A stretch of 64,000 nucleotides of DNA from UBA11891 sp965658355 (GCA_965658355.1 CBFHRX010000002.1:1-64000), one strand, 5' to 3'; shown: positions 25,801 through 33,865, numbered from the stretch's first letter. The notes: generated by a model not told the origin, from the letters alone. A program made the numbers and translations.

Positions 25801-26135
25801 AAGGGAATGGTAAGTGGGAAGCGCGTCCTCTCCCTATCGAAGCACAATGGGCTCCCATTTACGGCTTCGAACTAGTGGGTAATGGAGACACAGAAGAGTT
25901 ACTTTTAGTGGGTAACGACTACGGGAACGAACCCTTTATTGGTCCGCTTGATGCCTTTTCGGGACTGCATTTAAAATGGGAAAAGGGGATATTTAATGTG
26001 GTCCCCAAAGCGAAATCACAATTTGAAGTACCAGGGAATGCTCGAGACATCAAAACAATACAAACGGCGGCAGGTAATTCCCTTGTACTCGTTTCTCAAA
26101 ACAATGGTGAACTCCTTGTTTTCCAACAAAATTAA
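22815..26135 (+). CDS. CRTAC1-like FG-GAP/VCBS repeat lipoprotein with ASPIC/UnbV domain
   Basis: A 1106-residue surface lipoprotein from the ATG at 22815; a TTG at 22791 and an ATG at 22833 are alternatives in the same frame. The lipobox MTSC puts the acylated Cys at residue 25. Many FG-GAP/VCBS units follow, each with a calcium-loop motif such as DFDNDGLRD, DVNGDGYLDIY, DYNKDGLLDLY and DLDNDGDLDY. An ASPIC/UnbV segment lies mid-protein (GLGTLDTVAQLEVRWPDGKI), then a second propeller-like set. Such proteins often adjoin susCD in marine Bacteroidota; carbohydrate binding is inferred. It is divergent from SusC. Confidence 0.88.
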   Translation: MTDFRTMTNHFFTSFLLLFILMTSCAEDQSPLFVSLPPSKTAVLFNNRILENDSINILEEEYVFNGGGVISADFDNDGLRDLFFTGNQVSNKLYRNKGNFQFEDISATAQIEAIAQWATGTTYADVNGDGYLDIYVCTAMYQENRKNLLYINKGPQANGQVVFEEMADAFGVADSGNSMGAAFFDYNKDGLLDLYVLNNEQSNVLPLTYRKKVIDGSAPSNDRLYRNNGDGSFTDVSLEAGITIEGFGLGIGIVDVNQDGWPDIFIANDYISNDLLYVNNGDGTFSNQASTLLKHQSMFSMGVDVADFNNDGYKDIISLDMLGESNYRKKTTISYSNYEKVILDRKWNYETQHSRNMLHLGNGNQQPLSEVGMLADIYQTDWSWSPLFFDADNDGNKDLFITNGFPRDITDKDFSDFRQSVSRFVDSDILLDCIPVVKQKNYAYRNKGQLEFEDVGDQWGIGIPSFSNGAVFSDLDNDGDLDYVVNNINDPAFVFENRATENGNSFLSIQLKGPQNNPTGIGTKVVLRTDASTFQTHTNYHTRGYMSGVEERIHFGLGTLDTVAQLEVRWPDGKIEVRKEIPSNQFLEFSYANAKETTTPLAFPMVNASLDETAFSVVKDTIGINYRHKQIDQADFHIQRLLPRKISEENPRITILDANGDTLDDFIINGSDGESPLLFIQDRKGKFSSLELFDLNQIEGASIEDHTAFDIDNDGDSDLIFLFNYNEFRKNQYYGKVVVLENDGTATFKTDYNRFPKLNSQVHLLQIIDVNGDGQKDVFLAGKTKIQSYPDPDPSFLMLNRGGTFEDHTASYFESALPSGSINDVIATDFNTDGKMDLLIVSPFYPLQFFENKGNVFQLATSDDLIDYKGWWQSVKEWDFDHDGDTDYLVGNLGQNNPFNISSESPITLVVNDLDNNGFKEPLLFSYNKDQNGNYKQYPVTFWGNLNRQSPYFRKKFTTYKAFAQADITEILSPEERKASNQLSINNDQSMLIENKGNGKWEARPLPIEAQWAPIYGFELVGNGDTEELLLVGNDYGNEPFIGPLDAFSGLHLKWEKGIFNVVPKAKSQFEVPGNARDIKTIQTAAGNSLVLVSQNNGELLVFQQN

Positions 26136-26977
26136 TGGACCCTATACAAGCCTTCCTGTGCCACAGAAGCAATTAGGTTCCCCGCAGCATCAAAAATATT
26201 TCCTCGGGCAAAACCGCGGGCATTAGAAGTACTCGGGCTCTCGAGTACAGACATGACTCCTTTCTCCACCTTCAAAGGGCGATGGAACCAGAGCGCATGG
26301 TCCAAACTAGCCATCATAACGGCTTTCTTCTTTAAGATTTCTTCATGAGGTAGGGACATGGCTGCCATAAGACCAAAATCTGATATAAAAGCCAAAAGCT
26401 GATGTTTTTCTGGGGTAGTATACACTTCCCAACTTTGTGATTGGGTCCAAAATTTTACTTGTGACAAACCGGATTCCAAAATCTGCTTACCCAAGGGTAG
26501 GAATTTGAATACTTTATCGATCTCCATCCCTCGTAAAATCGCATTACCACGATCCATTTCTTCTGACTCCAATAAACTGGCTTCTAGGCTTTGCTCTGTC
26601 GGCGCTTTAAAGTTCGGCAATCGCTCTTGGTGTTCGACACCCTCTTCTTGAATTTGAAAGGAAGCTGCCAAAATAAAGATGGCCTTGTCATTCTGCTTGG
26701 CAATCACCCGACGGGTTGTAAAACTACCCCCATCTCGGATGATATCTACCTCATAAGACACCGGAAGCGCTAGATTGCCTCCTAATATAAAGTAGGAATG
26801 TAAGGAATGGGCATGCCGGTCTGAAGGGACTGTCTGGTAGGCGGCGTGCAGCGCTTGAGCCAGTACCTGTCCTCCGTACACCCTTCCCCAAGGAGTAAAG
26901 AAGTTATCGCCCTCGAATTTATTTTCAGCTGTCTTACGAAGTTTGATTTTTTCAAAGAGTGCTGTCAAGTTTTCCAT
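26132..26977 (-). CDS. tesB: Acyl-CoA thioesterase II
   Basis: A 281-residue double hot-dog thioesterase that releases fatty acid from acyl-CoA. The TesB opening FTPWGRVYGGQVLAQALHAA is clear, followed by HSLHSYFILGG and the core FTTRRVIAKQNDKAIFILAASF. The second hot-dog has SLDHALWFHRPLKVE and SNARGFARGNIFDAAGNLIASVAQEG. It lies 11 bases after the manA stop and is probably cotranscribed. The 3' ends of tesB and the CRTAC1 gene overlap by 4 bases. Confidence 0.93.
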   Translation of the reverse strand: MENLTALFEKIKLRKTAENKFEGDNFFTPWGRVYGGQVLAQALHAAYQTVPSDRHAHSLHSYFILGGNLALPVSYEVDIIRDGGSFTTRRVIAKQNDKAIFILAASFQIQEEGVEHQERLPNFKAPTEQSLEASLLESEEMDRGNAILRGMEIDKVFKFLPLGKQILESGLSQVKFWTQSQSWEVYTTPEKHQLLAFISDFGLMAAMSLPHEEILKKKAVMMASLDHALWFHRPLKVEKGVMSVLESPSTSNARGFARGNIFDAAGNLIASVAQEGLYRVH

Positions 26978-26988
26978 TTTGTAATTTT

Positions 26989-27969
26989 TTAAGGGAGATA
27001 CACTTCGAGTAAAGTTGCCTTTTCTGCACTCATCTGTATCCGATCTAAGGAAGCAGGAAGCAACAAGAGACCCCCTTGGTGTAAGGTGTAGTTTTTATTT
27101 TGATAGATCAATTCGGTTACCCCTTCTATACCGAGTAGCACAACAAAGGAATCAAGGTTTTGATAGTCTTTTTCAAGGATCCCCTCCAAAGGAAGATAAT
27201 TCGTTGTAAAATAGGGGGAATCCACTATTTTATTGGACATATTTTTCTTCTTTTCGTGACGGATAGCAGACTGTAGTGACGGGCTTCGATCCGCTACGGC
27301 TAAGGCTTGTTCTACATGAAGCTCTCGAGTTGCCCCTGTTTTGACATCTACTCTATTATAATCGTAAATGCGGTAGGTAATATCCGAAGTCTGCTGGATC
27401 TCTGCTAAAAGCACGCCTGCCCCGATAGCATGCACGAGTCCTGTTGGAATGTAAAAGCTTTCGCCACTTTTTACTGGGATCCGCTGTAAGGAATCCTCAA
27501 GGGTTCCCGATTCTATTTGCTTTTTGATGTTATCGGCTGAAATTTCTTTTTTAAAGCCCAAAACGAGTTCTGCTCCTTCGTCTGCATGAAGGATGTGCCA
27601 CATTTCATTTTTCCCAAAACTATTATGGTGCTTTTGTGCCCACTCATCATCCGGGTGAACTTGAACTGACAAAGGCTTTTGAGCATCAATAAATTTAAAC
27701 AACAAGGGAAAGGAAGCGCCAAATTGGTTCCATACTTTCTCCCCTACTAATGCTTCTTTGTAGGCTGCTAGAATTTCTGATAATAACTGCCCTTTCAATT
27801 CTCCTTCCGCCACCTCCGTTTCCGAGTTCTCTACTGCTGACAGCTCCCAACTTTCTCCAACCTGATTTTCAGAAGTTTCTTTTTTTAATATTTTTTTAAG
27901 CTTGTCACCGCCCCAGATTCGGTAGTGATAATTAGGAACAAAGGAAAGTGGATATAAAGGTGTGTTCAT
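26989..27969 (-). CDS. manA: Mannose-6-phosphate isomerase, class I
   Basis: A zinc-dependent isomerase interconverting mannose-6-P and fructose-6-P, here in the short form of about 320 residues common in Firmicutes and Bacteroidota. The ATG at 27969 gives MNTPLYPLSFVPNYHYRIWG; 6 extra in-frame codons upstream lack support. Metal-binding motifs QVHPDD (103-108) and GKNEMWH (119-125) are intact, and IPTGLVHAIGAG supplies the later His. A TACCTTTG box lies 16 bases upstream on the minus strand. The product connects to sugar use but also to GDP-mannose supply. Confidence 0.93.
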   Translation of the reverse strand: MNTPLYPLSFVPNYHYRIWGGDKLKKILKKETSENQVGESWELSAVENSETEVAEGELKGQLLSEILAAYKEALVGEKVWNQFGASFPLLFKFIDAQKPLSVQVHPDDEWAQKHHNSFGKNEMWHILHADEGAELVLGFKKEISADNIKKQIESGTLEDSLQRIPVKSGESFYIPTGLVHAIGAGVLLAEIQQTSDITYRIYDYNRVDVKTGATRELHVEQALAVADRSPSLQSAIRHEKKKNMSNKIVDSPYFTTNYLPLEGILEKDYQNLDSFVVLLGIEGVTELIYQNKNYTLHQGGLLLLPASLDRIQMSAEKATLLEVYLP

Positions 27970-27984
27970 AATCAATTGACACCA

Positions 27985-27992
27985 CAAAGGTA
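27985..27992 (-). promoter_or_regulatory. Probable -7 box of the manA-tesB promoter
   Basis: Minus strand TACCTTTG matches TAnnTTTG exactly, 16 bases before the manA ATG. No TTG is seen at the expected -33 spacing. Confidence 0.45.
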
Positions 27993-28077
27993 CAGATTAT
28001 TGAGGCATAAAGAGTATAAAGTAGCGATTCATCCTCTTTCTTACTATTTATTTAATACCTTAGAAAAAAGCTTACCC

Positions 28078-29795
28078 ATGACTCTACGTCTACTGATTTT
28101 ACTTCTTCTGTGTTTTGCTTTCCAGCAATGTCAAAAAAAACAAAAAACCCCTAATATTCTTGTGATTCTCACTGATGATCAAGGTTATGGCGACCTGGGA
28201 ATTCATGGGAATGAAAAAATTAACACCCCTGTTTTGGATCGTTTTTTTCAAGACAACACCCGAATTCCTCAATTTTACGTAAGCCCTGTCTGCGCCCCTA
28301 CCAGAGCCAGTCTTCTCACCGGTAGGTACTATCAGCGCGCGGGGGTTCATGGGGTTACAAGAGGTCGTGAACGTATGAGGACTGAAGAACAAACGATAGC
28401 CGATATCGTCCAAGCGGCTGGATACAACACCGGAATTTTTGGCAAATGGCACAATGGTGGAAATTACCCCTATCATCCATTGGCAAGGGGATTTGACCAC
28501 TTCACCGGCTTTGCCTCTGGACATTACTCCAATTACTTTGATACCACCATTGAAAAGGATGGTCAAGATATTATCGCCAAAGGCTATCTACCTGATGTCA
28601 TCACTGACGAAGCCATTGACTTTATAGCAAATAGCAAAGCGCAAGACAAGCCTTTTTTCTGCTTCGTAACCTATCAAACCCCACACACCCCTTTGCATGT
28701 TCCCGATTCGTATTTTGACCCCTACAAGGCCAAAGGACTCGATGATTTTACGGCCGCTATTTATGGGATGTGTGAAAACATTGACGACAACTTTGGAAGA
28801 CTCCTAGAACAACTCCAAAAATTGGACATTAAAGAAGATACTTTAGTCGTTTTTCTAACCGATAATGGCCCTTTGACAGTCCGTTATAATGACGGCCTAA
28901 AAGGACGAAAAGGAACAGTAGATGAAGGCGGCGTCAGAGTGCCTTTTGCCATTTCATGGCCCGGAACTATCCCCAATAGTCAAGTGATAGACGGGGCTTG
29001 GGCACATATGGACCTACTGCCTACATTATTGGAGATAACCGGATTAGAGGGGACTCCTAAAAATACACTTGATGGTACCAGTTTTGCAGCACATTTGATG
29101 GGGGCTAAAAAGCCCTTGAAAAGAACTCTTTANNNNNNNNNNNNNNNNNNNNNNNNNNNNNNNNNNNNNNNNNNNNNNNNNNNNNNNNNNNNNNNNNNNN
29201 NNNNNNNNNNNNNNNNNNNNNNNNNNNNNNNNATGAATTTGACGAATGGCAAGAAAGCTTACCTCCTAAACCCGAAATTTTACCTTTTCAGCTGGGGCTT
29301 CCAGCTAGTCCTGCTGTCAGCCTTGAGGCCAGTCAAGCCTTGCTTCAACCGCCTTTTGAATTTAGAAAAGACAGAAGACATACCGGGATTGCGTATCATA
29401 GTTTGCATGGATGGGCACATGACTGGATTGATTTTTGGACAAAAAAAGAAGCTTATGCCCAGTGGGAAGTGGAAGCTCTAGAAGAGACTACTTACGACAT
29501 CTATATAGAGTATGGACTGGACCCTGAAAACGAAAATACGGTCTTAGAATTAACCGCAATGAATGAAAAACTTCTCTTAAAAGAAATTCCTGTTTTTGAG
29601 CCTATTCCGCTACCGGACTACGATCGAGTTCCCCGAACGCAAGAAGCACCTGCTATGAAATGGAATCTTCTTAAAGTGGGCGAGCTTACTTTTCCAAAGG
29701 GACGCTATCCGCTTAGCTTAAAAACTCTGGAGATGGGGAATGTGAAATCACTGGAACTTAAATCTCTACGTCTTGTGCCCAAAAAACTGCTTTAA
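28078..29795 (+). CDS. S1-family sulfatase lipoprotein, interrupted by assembly gap
   Basis: A formylglycine-dependent sulfatase. The ATG at 28078 gives a hydrophobic signal and possible lipobox Cys18; TPNILVILTDDQGYGDLG carries the metal-binding Asp pair. The active-site motif is Cys72-Ala-Pro-Thr-Arg76 (CxPxR), followed by ASLLTGRY; FLTDNGP and GRKGTVDEGGVRVPF are also present. Bases 29133-29232 are N. Before the gap the frame is set by 28078; after it, the sulfatase-like text (EFDEWQESLPPKPEIL, then a beta-rich C-terminal domain to LVPKKLL) is in a different frame. The gap size is therefore arbitrary and the gene is probably intact in the organism. Confidence 0.87.
29133..29232. other. Scaffold gap of 100 N
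   Basis: Exactly 100 undetermined bases inside the sulfatase gene. The round number and the frame change across it indicate a scaffolding placeholder of unknown true length. Confidence 0.97.
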
Positions 29796-29845
29796 GATAC
29801 TGATATCAATGGATTAGAGAGGATTTGGATCGTCTCCATTGGTAT

Positions 29846-29871
29846 AAAAAAAACCCTCCACTTGGGAGGGT
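29846..29871 (-). terminator. Intrinsic terminator of the NTF2-like gene
   Basis: Stem ACCCTCC/GGAGGGT (29853-29859 and 29865-29871), 5-base loop, followed on the minus strand by eight T. It lies 25 bases after the stop at 29896. Confidence 0.8.
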
Positions 29872-29895
29872 AAATATTTACAAAATTTGAAATCT

Positions 29896-30408
29896 CTATT
29901 TAGATGATGCTTTAGCTATTTCATTTAACATACCTGAAACATCCATATATTCATCAACTTCAATTATTTTATTGTTTTTATTGAATTTAAACACCTCATA
30001 AGCTTTAATTCCTTTCATAGATGTACCTGCAAGATCAGCACTCCATTTAGCATATATTCGAACACCACCATCTGGAATAAAAGTAGAATCAACCGTTGGA
30101 TAGAAATCCCTTTCACTAGCTTTTATGTTATCAAGTATTTGAAAAAAACCATTATAGTTTTCTAAAATTCCTTTTTTATCTAAATCTTCACCACCATATG
30201 CAGGAGGATTAAACTTAGCTTCTTCGGCAAAAAAAGATGCTGCTTTTTCTAAGTCTTCATTTTCTAAAGAATCAAATAATTCATGAACAACTTTAGCATT
30301 TTGTTTGTAAATTTTCATCGCTGTCTCCATTTTCGAATTTTCATCAGTTGTCTGATTACATGAAAACAGCAATCCAACAAATGAATATAGAAATAATAGT
30401 TTTTTCAT
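29896..30408 (-). CDS. NTF2-like (SnoaL-type) lipoprotein
   Basis: A 170-residue lipoprotein (lipobox FSC, Cys17). After a polar linker, the sequence VVHELFDSLENEDLEKAASFFAEEAKF is the typical helical opening of an NTF2-like cone, with GVRIYAKWSADL and AYEVFKFNKNNKIIEVDEYMD giving the later sheet. The family includes enzymes and ligand binders, so the function is open. It follows the gene below by 42 bases and shares its start-codon context; a terminator follows it. Confidence 0.8.
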   Translation of the reverse strand: MKKLLFLYSFVGLLFSCNQTTDENSKMETAMKIYKQNAKVVHELFDSLENEDLEKAASFFAEEAKFNPPAYGGEDLDKKGILENYNGFFQILDNIKASERDFYPTVDSTFIPDGGVRIYAKWSADLAGTSMKGIKAYEVFKFNKNNKIIEVDEYMDVSGMLNEIAKASSK

Positions 30409-30450
30409 TTTAATTGATTTATGGATTATAATTTATAGTTATTCTTTGAA

Positions 30451-31203
30451 TTATTTTACTTCCATGAATTTCCACAACATTACACGTTTTCTTAGATCAC
30501 GCACCTTGTCCATTTCAGTCCAAGATTTTGGCCAAACTTTGGGGCCAAATTGGGTTCCCATATTAGATTTGATAAAATCTTTCCAGTTACTATACCAATC
30601 AATAGTAGTATGTGTGTAGTAAACATCTGTTCCTAAGTTGTCTAGTCGTCTATGAAGCGTCCAACCTACACGTGAGTCGCCTTCGAGTATTTTAGGAGTA
30701 TTCTTTTTTTCCATGTTTTCGTACTTGGTGTAATTTTTCATGTGATGTACCTTCATGAAATTGATAACCATAAACTGGGGGGCAATACCTGTTTCCTTAG
30801 GTCCGTTTTTATCTACATTAGCCAAGATATTCAAAAACTGTCGTCTCTTTATAGTTCGCACTTTACTGACATTGTCAGCCATTAATTCTGCCATTTTTTC
30901 ACTCATCCCCATAAGCTCAGGATAACTTAACTCATACTTTTCTTCATCGTTAATATCTGTTATCGTAGTAATCATATGTGTAAAATCATTCTTTTGGTTT
31001 GGAACTACTTTCCAAACATCCCAACCTACTATTGCCCCTGCATCAAGACGCCCTTTAGCTATTTTTGAAAAATTAGATTTTAGATAAGTATCATAAGCTT
31101 CAACATCATCTGCATGGACAAAGGTCTGCTCAAAAAGAAGATTTTGTTGCCCTTGTAAAGAAGTTATAATCAAGAGTAAACAAAACGATATAATTTTTTT
31201 CAT
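30451..31203 (-). CDS. Secreted protein of unknown function, tandem alpha/beta-barrel-like halves
   Basis: A 250-residue protein with a signal peptide (MKKIISFCLLLIITSLQGQ). I do not recognise a named family. Two halves look related in layout: FEQTFVHADDVEAYDTYLKS followed by GAIVGWDVWKVV, and VINFMKVHHMKNYTKYENME followed by GWTLHRRL. That pattern of strand, helix and a Gly-Trp strand recalls dimeric alpha/beta barrel proteins fused in tandem (inference). Trp and Lys are frequent near the C-terminus. It is the first of a two-gene unit with the NTF2-like lipoprotein. Confidence 0.75.
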   Translation of the reverse strand: MKKIISFCLLLIITSLQGQQNLLFEQTFVHADDVEAYDTYLKSNFSKIAKGRLDAGAIVGWDVWKVVPNQKNDFTHMITTITDINDEEKYELSYPELMGMSEKMAELMADNVSKVRTIKRRQFLNILANVDKNGPKETGIAPQFMVINFMKVHHMKNYTKYENMEKKNTPKILEGDSRVGWTLHRRLDNLGTDVYYTHTTIDWYSNWKDFIKSNMGTQFGPKVWPKSWTEMDKVRDLRKRVMLWKFMEVK

Positions 31204-31394
31204 TTTAATTGATTTATGGTTAATAATACCCTTAAGATAGAAAGATTAGGTTACATATCAAATCTCACCCCCATGTTTCAATAGAAAAACCGTTTCCTAA
31301 AACCCATAGCCGTGTGTTTTGGATAGGAGTGCTTGAGAAGTTTTAGCTTTGTATACTCATGAAACAAAATGATTTGTTGCCAATATGTTGCCAT

Positions 31395-31436
31395 AAAAAA
31401 TCCGCAACATCATGTAAAACAATTTGTTACGGATTT
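31395..31436 (-). terminator. Intrinsic terminator of tRNA-Leu
   Basis: Minus strand AAATCCGTAACA (31436-31425) pairs with TGTTGCGGATTT (31409-31398), 12 bp with one G-U pair, and is followed by a T-run. It begins 8 bases after the tRNA 3' end. The remaining bases between 31204 and 31394 hold no gene I can see. Confidence 0.75.
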
Positions 31437-31443
31437 AAAAATG

Positions 31444-31525
31444 TACCTCGGGTGGGAATCGAACCCACACTCCCGAAAGAACTGGATTTTGAATCCAGCG
31501 CGTCTACCAGTTCCGCCACCGAGGC
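31444..31525 (-). tRNA. tRNA-Leu (anticodon CAA)
   Basis: The minus strand folds as an 82-base class II tRNA. Acceptor arms GCCTCGG and CCGAGGT close with one G-U pair; the anticodon stem CTGGA/TCCAG encloses the loop TTCAAAA, anticodon CAA. The variable arm is long, as in Leu tRNAs, and the T arm GTGGGTTCGATTCCCAC is canonical. CCA is not encoded. A TATTTTTG box lies 11 bases upstream and a terminator follows. Confidence 0.95.
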
Positions 31526-31536
31526 AATAGGGTCGA

Positions 31537-31544
31537 CAAAAATA
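31537..31544 (-). promoter_or_regulatory. Probable -7 box of the tRNA-Leu promoter
   Basis: Minus strand TATTTTTG matches TAnnTTTG and ends 11 bases before the mature tRNA 5' end. No -33 TTG is evident at normal spacing. Confidence 0.45.
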
Positions 31545-31607
31545 TAAAATTAATCAGTTCAGCTCCTTTTTTCAACTAAAAAATAATGCCTCAAAAGATA
31601 TTTACTT

Positions 31608-31615
31608 TACATTTG
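31608..31615 (+). promoter_or_regulatory. Probable -7 box of the prs promoter
   Basis: TACATTTG, an exact TAnnTTTG match, 19 bases before the prs GTG start, so the mRNA leader would be very short. No TTG is seen at the usual -33 position. Confidence 0.45.
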
Positions 31616-31634
31616 CAATCCTATTAGTAAGCGT

Positions 31635-32567
31635 GTGGAAACAGTAGCCAAAATATTCCCTTGTACACAAAGCCAGGAGCTTGCGAGCGCCATTGCCGGC
31701 CATTTCGGTGTATCCCTTGGGAACGTCCTATTTTCACGATATAGCGACGGGGAGTTCCAACCTTCTTTTGAAGAATCGGTGCGCGGCACAAGAGTCTTTA
31801 TTGTGGGGTCTACCCAACCGAGTTCTGAAAACCTGATGGAGATGCTCTTAATGCTGGACGCTGCCAAGCGTGCCTCAGCAAGACATATTACGGCCGTAAT
31901 GCCTTATTTTGGATGGGCCAGACAGGATCGAAAAGACAAACCTCGAGTCCCTATAGGAGCCAAACTTGTCGCAAAACTCCTCGAGGCAGCAGGAGCGACA
32001 CGGATTATTACGATGGATTTACACGCAGATCAAATCCAAGGTTTTTTTGAAAAGCCCGTTGACCATCTGTTTGCTTCTTCCATTTTTGTGCCCTATATCA
32101 AATCCTTACATCTTGACAATCTAACCATTGCCTCCCCTGATATGGGAGGGTCAAAACGGGCATACGCCTATTCTAAATTTCTCCAATCGGACGTTGTTAT
32201 TTGTTACAAGCAAAGAGCCAAAGCCAATGTAATTTCGCATATGGAGCTCATTGGTGATGTAACCGATAAAAATGTTGTTTTGGTAGACGATATGGTAGAT
32301 ACAGCGGGTACCTTAACCAAAGCCGCAGAGCTTATGATGGAACGAGGAGCCAAAAGTGTTCGCGCCATTTGTACACATGCTATACTTTCTGGAAGTGCAC
32401 ATGAGCGAGTAGAAAACTCCCTATTAGAGGAACTAATCGTTACCGATACGATACCTACACAAAAAGAAAACCCCAAAATTAAAGTATTAAGCTGTGCTTC
32501 TTTATTTGCGAATACGATGAAGAACGTACACTTAAATAAATCTATACATTCAAATTTTATTAATTAA
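31635..32567 (+). CDS. prs: Ribose-phosphate pyrophosphokinase (PRPP synthetase)
   Basis: Makes PRPP from ribose-5-P and ATP for nucleotide, His and Trp synthesis. The 310-residue length is normal. GTG at 31635 is the likely start, since VAKIFPCTQSQELASAIAG aligns with the family N-terminus. Landmarks: YSDGEFQPSFEESVRG, PYFGWARQDRKDKPRVPIGA (the ATP/flexible region), MDLHADQIQGFF, and the PRPP-binding loop VVLVDDMVDTAGT. rplY follows after 8 bases. Confidence 0.95.
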   Translation: METVAKIFPCTQSQELASAIAGHFGVSLGNVLFSRYSDGEFQPSFEESVRGTRVFIVGSTQPSSENLMEMLLMLDAAKRASARHITAVMPYFGWARQDRKDKPRVPIGAKLVAKLLEAAGATRIITMDLHADQIQGFFEKPVDHLFASSIFVPYIKSLHLDNLTIASPDMGGSKRAYAYSKFLQSDVVICYKQRAKANVISHMELIGDVTDKNVVLVDDMVDTAGTLTKAAELMMERGAKSVRAICTHAILSGSAHERVENSLLEELIVTDTIPTQKENPKIKVLSCASLFANTMKNVHLNKSIHSNFIN

Positions 32568-32575
32568 ACTCAGAT

Positions 32576-33193
32576 ATGAAATCTATCACAATCAACGGAT
32601 CTAAAAGAGAAAGCGTAGGCAAGTCAGCGACGAAAGCCATTCGCAATGCTGGAGGAGTTCCTTGTGTGTTGTATGGTGGAGAGCAACCGCTCCATTTTTC
32701 GGCCAAAGAACTTGACTTCAGTAAACTGGTTTACACACCAAATGCACACACAGTTGTGATCGCTCTAGAAGATGGAAGTAAAATTGATGCCATCTTACAA
32801 GACATTCAATTTCACCCCGTCTCAGACAAAATTTTACATGTTGACTTCTATCAACTTTTCGAAGACAAGGAAATCTCAATGGATATTCCCGTTCAAATTC
32901 AAGGAGCAGCACCAGGAGTACTAAACAGCGGTGGGGTATTGCGCCTTAGTAAGCGTAAGCTTAGAGTACGAGCACTTCCTGCTAATCTTCCTGATTTTAT
33001 CACAGTTGATATCTCAGGGCTTGAAATGGGGAATAAGTTTTATACTGCCGAGCTGAAAAATGACCACTACACACTTTTACACCCAGACAACACCGTAGTT
33101 TGTCAAGTGAAAGCTTCTCGTGCATCTATCAAAGCTGAAGCAGATACAGAAGCGGCTCCAGAAGAAGCAGCAGAAACTGAGGCGGAGGCTTAA
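32576..33193 (+). CDS. rplY: 50S ribosomal protein L25/Ctc, long form
   Basis: Binds 5S rRNA. The 205-residue protein has the L25 N-terminal domain (residues about 1-92: RESVGKSATKAIRNAGGVPC, VLYGG and the HVDFYQL strand), and the CTC C-terminal beta domain (VPVQIQGAAPGVLNSGGVL-like text at about 100-180). The last 20 residues are an acidic Ala/Glu tail (EAAPEEAAETEAEA), similar in style to the rpsP tail. It is cotranscribed with prs and followed by a strong terminator. Confidence 0.94.
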   Translation: MKSITINGSKRESVGKSATKAIRNAGGVPCVLYGGEQPLHFSAKELDFSKLVYTPNAHTVVIALEDGSKIDAILQDIQFHPVSDKILHVDFYQLFEDKEISMDIPVQIQGAAPGVLNSGGVLRLSKRKLRVRALPANLPDFITVDISGLEMGNKFYTAELKNDHYTLLHPDNTVVCQVKASRASIKAEADTEAAPEEAAETEAEA

Positions 33194-33219
33194 ACATAAA
33201 GTCACTTGCTAACACTATC

Positions 33220-33251
33220 AAAAAAGCATCGGTCTTCACCGATGCTTTTTT
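33220..33251 (+). terminator. Intrinsic terminator of prs-rplY
   Basis: A perfect 14-bp stem AAAAAAGCATCGGT/ACCGATGCTTTTTT around a CTTC tetraloop, 26 bases after the rplY stop. The flanking A and T runs make it functional-looking in both directions. Confidence 0.9.
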
Positions 33252-33298
33252 ATTTTTGAATACCCCTTTTACAATTGATTCTTTTAAATTCGTAACAG

Positions 33299-33865
33299 AT
33301 GGAAAAATTTCTACTTGTAGGGCTCGGTAATGTGGGCGCTGATTATGAACATACCCGTCATAATATCGGCTTCGATATCATGGATCGCATCGCAAAAAAT
33401 TGGGCGCTAGAATTTGAAAGTGGAAAATCAGCATGGGTTGCACGTAAGAATTTTAAAGGCAAGACTTTTGTTCTTATCAAACCCACAACGCTCATGAATC
33501 GAAGTGGGAAAGCCGTTCGCTATTGGGCTTTAAAAGAAAATATTCCACTTCAGAATATTCTAATCATAACAGACGATTTACATCTGCCCTTCGGCAGCCT
33601 TAGAATGCGTGCCAAGGGGAGTGCTGGTGGCCACAATGGTTTAAAAGACGTTGAAGCCCTCCTAAACACTCCAAATTATGCCCGACTCCGCTTTGGAATA
33701 GCTCAGGAAACACGCCCTTACGATCAGGTAGACTTTGTTTTGGGGGAATGGGATGAAGAAGAAAAAAACAGGCTAGTAGAAAGAATTGAAAAGGCATCCG
33801 AAATGGCTGTTTCATTTGCTACTGCCGGCTTGCAGAATACCATGAATACTTTCAATGGGACTTAA
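33299..33865 (+). CDS. pth: Peptidyl-tRNA hydrolase
   Basis: Recycles peptidyl-tRNAs dropped from stalled ribosomes. The 188-residue protein has FLLVGLGNVG (residues 4-13), HTRHNIGFDIMD with the catalytic His21, IKPTTLMNRSGKAV, IITDDLHLPFGSLRMRAKGS and GGHNGLKDVEALL. It is a single gene after the prs-rplY terminator. Its stop abuts the convergent fibronectin-like lipoprotein gene. Confidence 0.95.
   Translation: MEKFLLVGLGNVGADYEHTRHNIGFDIMDRIAKNWALEFESGKSAWVARKNFKGKTFVLIKPTTLMNRSGKAVRYWALKENIPLQNILIITDDLHLPFGSLRMRAKGSAGGHNGLKDVEALLNTPNYARLRFGIAQETRPYDQVDFVLGEWDEEEKNRLVERIEKASEMAVSFATAGLQNTMNTFNGT

Noticed and set aside
29233..29481. Frame-continuing C-terminus of the sulfatase after the N run
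   Set aside because: Its composition is unlike a protein, while the other frame gives good sulfatase-like sequence from 29235 to 29795.
29804..29844. 9-bp imperfect hairpin after the sulfatase gene
   Set aside because: It has one wobble pair, a 23-base loop and no T-run on the plus strand, so I did not call it a terminator.
31204..31443. Possible integration scar next to the tRNA-Leu 3' end
   Set aside because: No integrase gene and no repeat of the tRNA 3' end were found; the GTTGC-rich text is explained by the terminator stem.
31359..31547. Reading frame across the tRNA-Leu region
   Set aside because: It is an antisense reading of the tRNA and its terminator, with no protein-like features.
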